Assembly (NCBI GenBank): GCA_019155205.2
Contig: JAHNZQ020000181.1
Location: 1,295,018 to 1,359,017 of the forward strand
DNA: 64,000 bases
Origin: Gracilaria vermiculophylla
Taxonomy: Eukaryota > Rhodophyta > Florideophyceae > Gracilariales > Gracilariaceae
Direction: 5' to 3'
Shown here piece after piece: positions 55,650 to 64,000 of this stretch (positions are counted from its first letter, which is position 1; each line of letters begins with the position of its first letter). The translations under genes and the position numbers were made by a program. Under the pieces are notes generated by a model, which worked only from the letters and a program-made list of their open reading frames with translations, was not told the DNA's origin and searched no databases.

Positions 55650-56447
55650 CAGGACAGCGGCTGCGGCTCAGTAATGACTCATGTAGAGGACCTGTGTTCC
55701 CTGCAGAGCTCCCGTTGCTGTAGCATAAAAGGATTTTGTCGTTGACGGTGATTCTGATATCGGGACTGACCCTCCATCATCTTGGAGAAGATTCACGGCG
55801 TTATGTCCCTGTTTGGGAGTATCACTGGTGTCCAGCGAGCAGGATGGGGTACCTGAACCAATCATTAGTGTATTCGCCTCCTTCGGCCGGCAACCGGAGT
55901 TTCTCGCAAGGACTGGGTCTCCTTCTGCACGAGCGAGTTAGACCAGCTCCAGGTATCCCAGCCTAGGGTGGTTTTCTTGGTAGCGAGCGACGAGCGTCTT
56001 AACAGCCGGATCCACCCCATCAATAAACATCTTGCACCTTGCCTCTGCGATATAGACATTTCCACTGCGGTGGAAAGCCTTATTCATGCATACCGAGTGG
56101 TCGGTCTCCAGCTGTCCAGCGCACTTGCGGGTATCGCGCAGTGCGAGGATAGACGACTGAATGGCGGTCTCAGTCGCGTAAGAACGAAAGAGGTACTGCA
56201 CGGCCTCAGACCAGCAGGTCACTCATCTCTCGGACGCCCGAGCTGAACCTCGAACTGAGAGGAATTCGTCTTCACCTACGCCCTGTAAGAAGTACGGTAG
56301 TGCCAGAAATGTCTGTGCTTCACTCATATTGAGGATATCGGCTTTCGTGACAAAGTGGTCAAGGAAGTCCAGTACCAAAATTGGATCAACTTCAGTAAAG
56401 ATCTGGTTCCTCAAGGAGAGCTGCGTTCGCTTGATACAGATCCTCAT
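55650..56447 (-). pseudogene. Gag (capsid-like) of retroelement A
   Basis: Frame pieces join without a gap: ADILNMSEAQTFLALPYFLQ then GVGEDEF, followed by TCWSEAVQYLFRSYATETAI, AFHRSGNVYIAEARCKMFID and GVDPAVKTLVARYQENHPRL. This is the retrotransposon-gag pattern of Ty3/gypsy elements (large hydrophobic 'LPYFL', 'EAVQ.L...YAT', 'FIDG..P'). It is on the same strand as, and immediately upstream of, the protease. N-terminal sequence may extend to about 57210 (MSAGSVGKTVNEFAILHFGG) with stops. No zinc knuckle seen. Confidence 0.7.
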
Positions 56448-57238
56448 CCAACGCGCGTCATGGGTTGTTCTGCGTAAAGAGGAATTTTATAACCTATAAT
56501 ATCAGTATAAAACCAACTACTTGCACATGAAGTTAGAGAGCTTCAGCGCATCAAACCTGGGGTGTTTCCTACCCTTTGTTTGGGATCGGATTGCTCTATA
56601 GTGGCCAATGACCGTTTTCAATGGAAACTCCGCTCCGGGTGGTTATGGTCAGAATCACTCTGAGATGGCTCAGAATCCTGAGGAGTCGATGAGGAGTCAG
56701 ATGAGATGTCTCCGAAGTGATCGCGGTTAATTCGGGTTTTCTACTTGTTGTGGCCATTCCAAGCCTCCTAGCGTTCATCACATTGAGAGCCAGCGGTTTG
56801 CGCCGCGGGCTAGGCATCTAGCTTCATCGCAGCAACTGCTTCCATCCGCGACTGCTTCGCCGTATACCAGAACCCTTGATCGCATGATTTGCGCCACGCT
56901 CTAGAATCCTCAAACGTCGTCCGTACACGACGGTCTTGGTGCCGATAACAGCCTGTCAACAAGATTTCGTTCGACTCCGGCTCCGCTAACTGCTTCTCGT
57001 GCTACACGCGGGGCGTGTTAATCCCCCATAAAGGATGTTTATGGACGACAGAGGCCATCGTACGATTCTCTTGCGGTAATCAGCCCACTTACCAGATACG
57101 GGGAGTTGCGTCTCCTGTTGGCCCCGTGGTGCCAGCCCACCGAAGTGCAAGATAGCGAACTCATTTACAGTTTTGCCAACGGAGCCGGCGCTCATTAGGG
57201 GGATCTTCATGCTATCGTGGTGCCTTCCTGGTATTTAA

Positions 57239-58660
57239 GGACCCACGTCACGGTACAAATGCACCGAATCCGACGAGGTTGGGCATAAATATCTGCTGTG
57301 GCGCATGCTGCGCTGGTACGATTGGCTTAGCAATGGCAGATCTGTGCCTCTTTTGAAGTGATGCTCGCGGACGATCTTCAGTTTGATGTGGGTTTCTATC
57401 GTATCCGCAGAGAGAATGAGTAATGCGAAAGCCGTGCGGAATTGGAAACCCTCACGTGGCGGGACATCCCCGTTGCGAGACAGGGGGCCCTTTTGCTGGA
57501 CTGGACTCATCCTCTCGGCGGAGTTCCAATACCATTCCGGTTCGTACTGGTCAAAGGTCCTACAGAACGTCATCGTTTTTGAGCGGAAGGCACACTTCCG
57601 AATGGGATACTTCTTTTCGTACCAGAACACAGAGATGGAGTGGATCACTCCAGCATTCCGACAGGGTCGCTGCGTCCTCCTGCCACCTATGCAGATTCAC
57701 ATGAAGGCCTGCCAGGGGTGCCACATTGAGCTTCCCCCGGTGCTGACTTACCTGGAGTCATACGTCGTGAATGATTAGCATACGGGGATGTGGCCGGTAG
57801 TGATAACCGAATGGACTGTTCGCACTGCGGCGTATCTTCTTGCAGGAGCGTACGATCTGTACCTACTAAGGTACTTTCAACCACATGTGAGGAATGCCAT
57901 TCGTCAGCTAAACATGAGGATTGCCCTTGGGGGCGTAGGAAACTGCGAGGAAATCGCTGGCCTTCTCTCTTTCATCGATGTAATCCATCGGGACAAAGTA
58001 CAGCTGGAACAGAGTGGGCACCACGACGACAGAACCGGTGGTTCTGGCCAAGGTATGGGACGGAACACCACAAGAGTGTAAGACTTCATGTTTTCCGACC
58101 CGTGGGCAGTCCGGGAAATTAGCCGCGAGGAAGCATAGGAGTATCGTGTGGCTCCGAAAGTCATTACAGCTGGACACCCGATCGGATACGTTGACCCCAA
58201 TGCGTTGTACGGCTCCTACGAAGAGGACGACCCGATGGTTGATAGCGACCCGGAAACTCCCAGGGGAGGTGACCTTGTAGAGGGCGATCTAGACGCGATG
58301 GGCATGGCTGGCTTGCATGAGCAGGGGCCCGTGATGAACTCGCCGCCCGCTTTGGCGCAGGCCAAAGCTGAGGATTTCCCTGGTAGCTCGTTTTGGCTGT
58401 CAGCTCCAACTCCTCCCGAGAATCCCAGTGGTTTTCCCTCTGGAAATGAGGCTCTCGCAACGGGTACCGGAAAGTCGAATTTCATCGTGAGCTTCCTTGG
58501 CGGCGTTGGGATGAGCGTCCAGGACACCTCTTGTGATCTATCCGCCATTTGGGAAATGCTGGCGAACCGCCTCAGCGGAATGCCTCCGCCTCGTGACGGT
58601 TACGCGAGCTCGGCGTTTTCCAGTTCTCTCCCAAAGGGCGCGCTTCTATTAAACGTGTTC
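57239..58660 (+). pseudogene. Antisense ORF of retroelement B (unknown function)
   Basis: A single plus frame of about 470 codons with stops at 57359 (TGA), 57776 (TAG), 58079 (TAA) and 58136 (TAG). It is otherwise strongly coding-like: SRYKCTESDEVGHKYLLWRM, FERKAHFRMGYFFSYQNTEM and YLLAGAYDLYLLRYFQPHV, then the part shared with copy A (HPIGYVD ... DPMVDSDP, EMLANRL). An uninterrupted 230-codon piece begins at ATG 58148. The extra ~280 residues upstream of the shared part have no obvious match in copy A, which may have lost them. No known family. It converges on the B chromodomain/integrase on the minus strand. Confidence 0.6.
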
Positions 58661-58949
58661 TTGCATTTCTTTCTCCTTTTCGCAGGGTTGCTGCCCCCTG
58701 GGGTATGTTTTACGCGTGTTGGCACCGAAAGTAGGCCACCACAATATGAGATTGATAACGGTGTCGCCGAAAATTCACGCCATCTGTACGGGGAAAACCA
58801 TATCTGTGGTTACGATCATCATCTCCTATCAAGCTGGTAATAAACTCATTCGCGGTCGCTCAAAAAACGTCAAGGGAGGGGTGTGTTTGGGATTCGCAGC
58901 ATTATTGCTTCCACGTAAAGATGCCCGCTTGAAGGGGGACTTAACCTGT

Positions 58950-59237
58950 TTAGGCGTTACACCTCGTCGCTGGAGTCCCTCTACCCGCAATGCGGTGATA
59001 GCCTATCACGATAGAACGTGGGAGGTGTTCGATCGGCTCGGCCGCGATGGACCAATGGTCGTACCCGTACCAGTGTACGTGGTACTGTGGCACCCCATCC
59101 TCGTTGTAATAGTGCCCGAAGATGCTTTCCATGACACATTTCTGTATGTGGGCCTTCCGGTCATGTCGAGTTATCATGATTTCGTCCTGTAGTGAGTTGT
59201 GGGTCCCCGTTTCGCGTTTGTTTTCGTGCCGTGGCAT
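58950..59237 (-). pseudogene. Chromodomain at the integrase C-terminus of retroelement B
   Basis: A 95-codon frame: KAHIQKCVMESIFGHYYNED, then GVPQYHVHWYGYDHWSIAAE and PIEHLPRSIVIGYHR. This matches the chromodomain pattern 'v..I..h....g...Y.V.W.GY....t.epi..lp.s.v..Y'. Chromodomains at this place define chromoviruses, a Ty3/gypsy branch, and steer integration towards marked chromatin. Confidence 0.75.
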
Positions 59238-60480
59238 GTTGACTTCTGCCTCCCGGTAATGCGGTCTGACCGCGAGTCTGCGCGGCTACTGTTCGTGGGG
59301 TGATAGCGTGGCACGCACCGCTCGAACACTTACGCCCTGCGTGGCCCGCAGCATCCCCGTTAGCAGCTCAGGTCCATGGGGTCACGTCTCCACTGCCGAA
59401 TACACGCTATTCGGAGGGCGATCGCTCTCCCTTGCTGGAGCCTTGCCACGTGTCAGGGTGCCGGTAGTTTCCGAAACATTTCCCCCTCTTTGGGCCACAT
59501 TTCTGTGCTCCATGTACAATTCCTCTCCGGAGGCCGGCACTTGGCGGTGCGTCAATTGCGATCGACCAGCCACGCAACTGCCCTGCACTCGCTGTCGCAG
59601 ATGCTTGTGTGTACCCTCCCGATGGGGGCGCCAGGCGATGGCGTCCCACGGCTTTTGCTTCCGACTAGGTCGGTGGTTCTGACGCAGTCGAGCAGTGCTT
59701 CCCGCCTAGTCGGGTTCTCCTAAGATTTTGCCGCGGTGTTCGCGGTGCTGGTCCCTGCCGCTTTGATGCTTGCCTCCGTCATGGATTTGTTTTTCTCCGA
59801 AATGTTTTCTCGTGTGGGCTACGACGCAGGGTCATTTATCTGTAAGTCATGGGGTGTTATGCGTTACAAAGACAAGCAGACAACCTCTTTGAGGGCAACG
59901 GAAGAGAGATCCTCCTCCTCTAAGTTAGAGCGGCTAAAAAACCAACTGAACCACTTGGCTGGCAAATGAGCCAGTTCGATCTGGACTGGTTGTGGGTTGG
60001 CCATGCGGGCCAGAACCCGCCAAAAACGTCGGCTTGTCTCCCGACACGTACGAGAGATCTGACAGACCCCGAGAAGGGTGAGGCAGGACGGCAGGCCTTC
60101 TAATTTCTGGTATGCTGCATGTTTCTGGCGGATGCGTGGCCACTTTATCCCATAGTACTTAGCGAAGAAGCCTTACCTCCGAGAAGGAAGGAGGAGCTGG
60201 AGTCACTCGATCATGGAACAGAAGTTCATGTTTTTCGTTAAAGGTGACTACGACTGTATCGGTTGCTACCCGTATGACCTTAAACGGTCCGTCTGCCACA
60301 GACGAGAGTTTTTGGCGCTTTTATCCATCGGGATTAAGTAGTTCCTTCCAGACGAACACAAAGTCGCCGGCTTCAATGGGTCTAGCGCTTTCTAGGCACA
60401 AGCGAGCTTCGACGTCCTGCTTGTAAGCGGCTAAGGAACGTGCCATTGATTATCGGCGACTGTTTTCGACAACCAGTACT
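59238..60480 (-). other. Linker between integrase core and chromodomain of retroelement B
   Basis: Low-conservation charged sequence on the minus strand (e.g. DKPTFLAGSGPHGQPTTSPD) with stops. Plus-strand frames here, one with a Cys-rich stretch, are taken as chance. Confidence 0.4.
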
Positions 60481-60481
60481 T

Positions 60482-61480
60482 TTACCGTTGATAGTAGTCA
60501 CCTACTGGTGGGAAAATGCCAAGCGTAGCTTGGGGTTCCGAAGCCACTGAAGGTGGAGTCCACGACAGCACCGACTGAAACGGTGATACCCCGTTAGTGC
60601 GATGAACCTGCCTGTTGAACGCGAACGTTAGCACGTCTATGTACAGGTCCCATGTATTTTGGATGAAAATAAACATACGATTGCAAAGAAGCGAGGATAG
60701 TATAGTTAAACCGTTAAAGGTGCACATTACATTGGGGATAGTATGTCACGTCCAGAACAAGACAGATATCCTTAGAGAACTTGGACGTGAATTGTTGTCC
60801 GTTCTGGGATCGTAACTATGCTGGAGGGCTATAGCTGAATATCCAATGCGTGATCAAAGCATTGCCAACCTTAAATGCCGTAATCCTCCGTAAAGAGATA
60901 GTTCGAAGCGACCTCAAGAACCGGTCCGTGATAACGAGAAGGAACTTGTTATCTGTCTGGATCGTTTGGAGGGGATTGATGTTGTCGATTGCAACGAACA
61001 TAAGCGGTGTCCTTACAAAGAAGAGAGTAGCTTAATGTGCGTGCAAACCCCCACCCGGTTCTTTGAACACTCTGTGCAGAAACTCAGAGTTGCGCAACAG
61101 TCTACCGCCATTGCAGGCCAGGAATCAATCCCTCCCGAAGGTCAGGTAGAGCTTCCTACCGCCTGCATGGCCGCTGACATTCGCGTAATGCAAAAGGTGT
61201 CACACCCACGTCTGCAGGGAGTGAGATATCACAATTTACGCGGTGTCTTTGACGGTGCAGACAAGATATCCGACGTCATTCATCCTGAAAGGGAGAAGTT
61301 TACTACCGTTGATGCAGACTCGTATCTCCGTGCAGAACGGATCGCCAAATTGTTCTCGGGTCATATCTTCCGGTTTTACTCGTACCGGACATCTTGGTAC
61401 GGACTTCTCATTGTTCTTCTCGCCTTTGGCGTGCATAATGTCAATATCAGCCCCAATGGTGCAGTGGGCTGCCTACAATG
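60482..61480 (-). pseudogene. Integrase of retroelement B (Ty3/gypsy)
   Basis: Pieces in order: INGSKLLPFRMNDVGYLVCT, the zinc-finger area HLLHYANVSGHAGGRKLYL, the core NKFLLVITDRFLRSLRTISL and NALITHWIFSYSPPA, then NTWDLYIDVLTFAFNRQVHR and TNGVSPFQSVLSWTPPS. It aligns piece by piece with the integrase of copy A (TFLLVITDRFSKLVRNVSL). Frameshifts and stops throughout. Confidence 0.82.
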
Positions 61481-63266
61481 GCTTCGCCAGGTCTGTTCCG
61501 CTTAGAGTGGAGGACTCTGCCGTGAAATACGGGATTTCATCTTTCTTCGAAGGGAGTGCTTCCCGGTAGTGGGCAGGCGCGACAGGGAGCTGGCTTTTGT
61601 GATCTGTGCCTCCTTTTTTTATACGACGCAGAAGTCGTATTCCACTAGGCGGAGTCTCCATCGCATAAGGCCACTTGATGGATACAAAATGATTATCAAC
61701 CACCTCAGTGAGGAGTGGTCCGTATAAACGGTCAATTGCACTCCTATAAGAAATGGGCAAAGAATGGACATTGGCTACACGACTACGAGGCACTCTTTCT
61801 CAGAGACGGAGTAGTTCTGCTTGAGGTCATTGAGCAAATGAGACCAATAGCCAATCGGGTGTCGTTATTCTTCAGAGATTGTTTGAAAGAGTGCTCAATT
61901 AACTTGATAATAGCTCGAATCAGTATCTAAGAAGTATAGAAGACCCGATTTGAGTAACGAAGAGATCGGTGCTGAAATTACCGCCTACTTTAGGAAGTAA
62001 AAGGCATCAGTTTGAGCAGATGAAAAGGGTTCTAGTTTGGTCCGTTAATTCTTTCGCAGTAGCGCGTTGAGAGAAGCGGCAATATCCGAGAAACTCCAAA
62101 TGAACCGTCTTTGGACGTTGACCTGCCCCATTGAAAATCGTAGCTCTGTCTGCTTTCTGGGTTCCGTTCTCTTGAGCCGGGATTGAACATGAGCTTCTTT
62201 GATCAATACCCGTCCAGGATGGAACATGTTCCTCAGATACTTCAGTTTATCTGAAAAACAATCGCACTTCCTGAGATTGAGGGTCACCCCTGTATCCCGT
62301 AAAACGGGTATGACCTACCTCATATTGGTGTGATGTTCATCCAGATTACCTGACAAGACGACGATGTCATCCAGATACACGAGACACGTCCGCCACTTGA
62401 AGCGGATCATCAGAATGTCGATGGCACGCTGAAAGATAGCGGAGAAATCGGCTAAGCCCGAACGGCATCGGCTCAAAGTAATGAGAGACAGAGTGGCAAA
62501 CGAATGCGGTCTTGTCGCGGTCTTTTTCGCAAACGGGAATTTTCCAGTATCGCCAATTCGCATCTAACGCGGTACACACGGTGGAACTCCTAAGGGAGTC
62601 GATGCACTCGTCCATAAGAGGAAAGGAATACGCGTCGCGTACGGTCACGGCATTAAGTGGGTGGTAGTCGACGCAGAACCGCCAGGCTCCATCGGACTTA
62701 AGATCCAGTACCACTTGAGATGCCCAAGGCGACTGAGCAGACTCGATCACACCGGCACGGAGCATATTGTCCATTTGGAACTGTTCTTCCTCCCGGGCTT
62801 TTAGTACGGCCCTGTAAGGGTGCCAGCCACCGGGCGTGCGGCTGCAGATCAAAACTGTGTTCCGATGCAGTAATCTTCTCAAAGGAGCCTTCCCATATCG
62901 TCGGGAATTATAGCAGCATATATAAGAGGCGCTCGCGGTGGGGCTCTGGAACTTGTTCAAGATCGAAAAGTTCGAGTGCCTTCTGTGTGTCCATCGCGTA
63001 GGAGCTTCTCGGCGTGTTGCTTTCTCTCTCACTGGCCTCTTTCTTGCCCTCGTCAGGCAAATATTATCACTGGTGGTACGAGATAACATCTTCTCTCCCG
63101 GATTCCAAGCTCCAATCCCCTTTGCGGCACTGTCATCGGTGACAATTCTGAGGACCTCGGTCTTGGTCATCTTGGTTGAGACCATTGCCAGTGGGTGTGG
63201 ATTGACTGATCCATTGACTCGGTTCTTCAACAGATACTGGGGGGCGTTACCAAGGTTGGCAACCAT
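61481..63266 (-). pseudogene. Reverse transcriptase/RNase H region of retroelement B
   Basis: The 299-codon frame 62367-63266 holds the leader (VANLGNAPQYLLKNRVNGSV), fingers (PYRAVLKAREEEQFQMDNML, RAGVIESAQSPWASQVVLDL, GAWRFCVDYHPLNAVTVRDA) and palm (VCTALDANWRYWKIPVCEKD, FEPMPFGL). A frameshift then leads to TCLVYLDDIVVLSGNLDEHH, an intact YLDD box, and the thumb VTLNLRKCDCFSDKLKYL with RRFIWSFSDIAASLNALLRK. The RNase H part (61481-62040) is poorly preserved. Confidence 0.88.
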
Positions 63267-63435
63267 AATGCGGAAAGGACTATCCAGTGTTACCTGTTTA
63301 ATCCCATTTGCAACGGCTTATTGATACTTCATGTACAACGGGGAAAGGGGTTGAACACCCCGAGCACCGTGTTGATTGGACTTCACATCCATCATAACTT
63401 AGGGTTACTGCCGGGCTTTGAATCGAATTAGGTAC

Positions 63436-63945
63436 TCAAAGCTTTGTCGATTCTCGAGAGGCGGGGATACGGTCCTCGGCAATAGGGAGCGGTACCCAGT
63501 TCTGCCGGGCACTCTCCATGGAATGACGAAAGATCGCAACGGAGGATCCATCTTCAAACTCTAAACGCTTTTTGAGGGGCCGGATGGAATTGATGAAGTG
63601 ATCGCAGTAGTCACGTTCAAGTATCAATGGAGCTTCCAATGGCTGCCAATCCACAAAGTCGAGCTTCACCATCAAGCTTCCTAAATATACGACTTATTCA
63701 ATGATTCCCATCATTTTCAACTGGTTATTGTTCACATCCGCGATTTCATGCGCCGTTCTATAACGAATTGGAGACCGTAATGGTGAGGGCAATGCAGATT
63801 TAACATCAAATTGGGGGCCTGCACCGTTATATAGCACCGTGAGATACCGTACCATAAACGGGGGGCTTAGGCGAAAGTCGGCGTAGGCCTTATATGTACG
63901 CTTGCCCATATCCGGGACTCTTTCCGGCATCCGATGATTTTTCAC
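63436..63945 (-). pseudogene. Protease region of retroelement B
   Basis: RYLTVLYNGAGPQFDVKSAL stands where the retropepsin active site DTGAGP should be (the Asp is Tyr/Asn here). EIADVNNNQLKMMGIIE, then VKLDFVDWQPLEAPLILERD and YCDHFINSIRPLKKRLEFED complete the fold. The gag of this element would lie beyond 64000. Confidence 0.7.
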
Positions 63946-64000
63946 ATATGCTTACGGTCGACGACAAACAGCGAGGTGTTCCCAGTCCGCGTCTATGGCG

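Noticed and set aside
59308..59682. Plus-strand frame with Cys-rich CVNCDRP..CTRCRRCLC, zinc-finger-like
   Set aside because: It lies in the integrase-chromodomain linker of element B. No counterpart was seen at the same place in copy A, and it has no proper domain spacing.
1..64000. tRNA, rRNA genes or CRISPR arrays
   Set aside because: I looked for tRNA-like T-loops (GTTCGA.TCC) and regularly spaced short repeats and saw none convincing. Without a covariance search, small RNAs cannot be excluded.

Overview
This is a eukaryotic nuclear window. Five conserved host genes lie at 0.4-11.6 kb, two more at 36.8-41.4 kb, and the rest is dominated by decayed transposable elements. The genes are almost intron-free; I can place only one clear intron, 57 bp long. 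They include a ferrochelatase with a probable organelle targeting leader and an organellar-type 16S rRNA methyltransferase. Compact, nearly intronless genes in islands among old LTR and DNA transposons would fit a florideophyte red alga such as Chondrus. That assignment is inference from layout and gene content; no marker gene was compared.

Host island 1, left to right: a Sec1/Munc18 vesicle-fusion regulator (-), ferrochelatase (-), an M20 dipeptidase (-), a SAYSvFN-domain membrane protein (+), a two-exon FSH1-type serine hydrolase (-) and RsmH/MraW (+). Host island 2 is GC-rich: a secreted FG-GAP/ASPIC-like calcium-binding repeat protein (+) converges on an unusual fusion protein (-). The fusion carries a degenerate inositol-monophosphatase-like domain and an intact-looking choline/ecdysteroid-kinase-like domain. 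An extreme run of about 150 almost pure G lies between the two stop codons.

Transposon regions: 14.1-14.9 kb holds a Tc1/mariner element with an assembly gap. 17.2-19.0 kb holds a PIF/Harbinger-like pair (SANT/Myb protein plus HARBI1 transposase). 29.25-33.25 kb holds a Tc1 element split by a complete 2.7-kb Harbinger element with perfect 19-bp inverted ends and an ACT target duplication. 33.5-34.7 kb holds another Tc1 wreck. 41.6-43.7 kb holds a pogo/CENP-B-type element, itself interrupted. 43.95-48.44 kb holds three further Tc1 elements, several with Sleeping-Beauty-like double repeats at each end.

49.2-64 kb holds two related Ty3/gypsy-type chromodomain retroelements, gag-pro-RT-IN-chromodomain on the minus strand. 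Each has, beyond the chromodomain, a long ORF on the opposite strand. That ORF's protein sequence is conserved between the two copies, with changes concentrated at plus-strand third codon positions. This ambisense architecture and the pseudo-phosphatase/kinase fusion are the best candidates for something undescribed.
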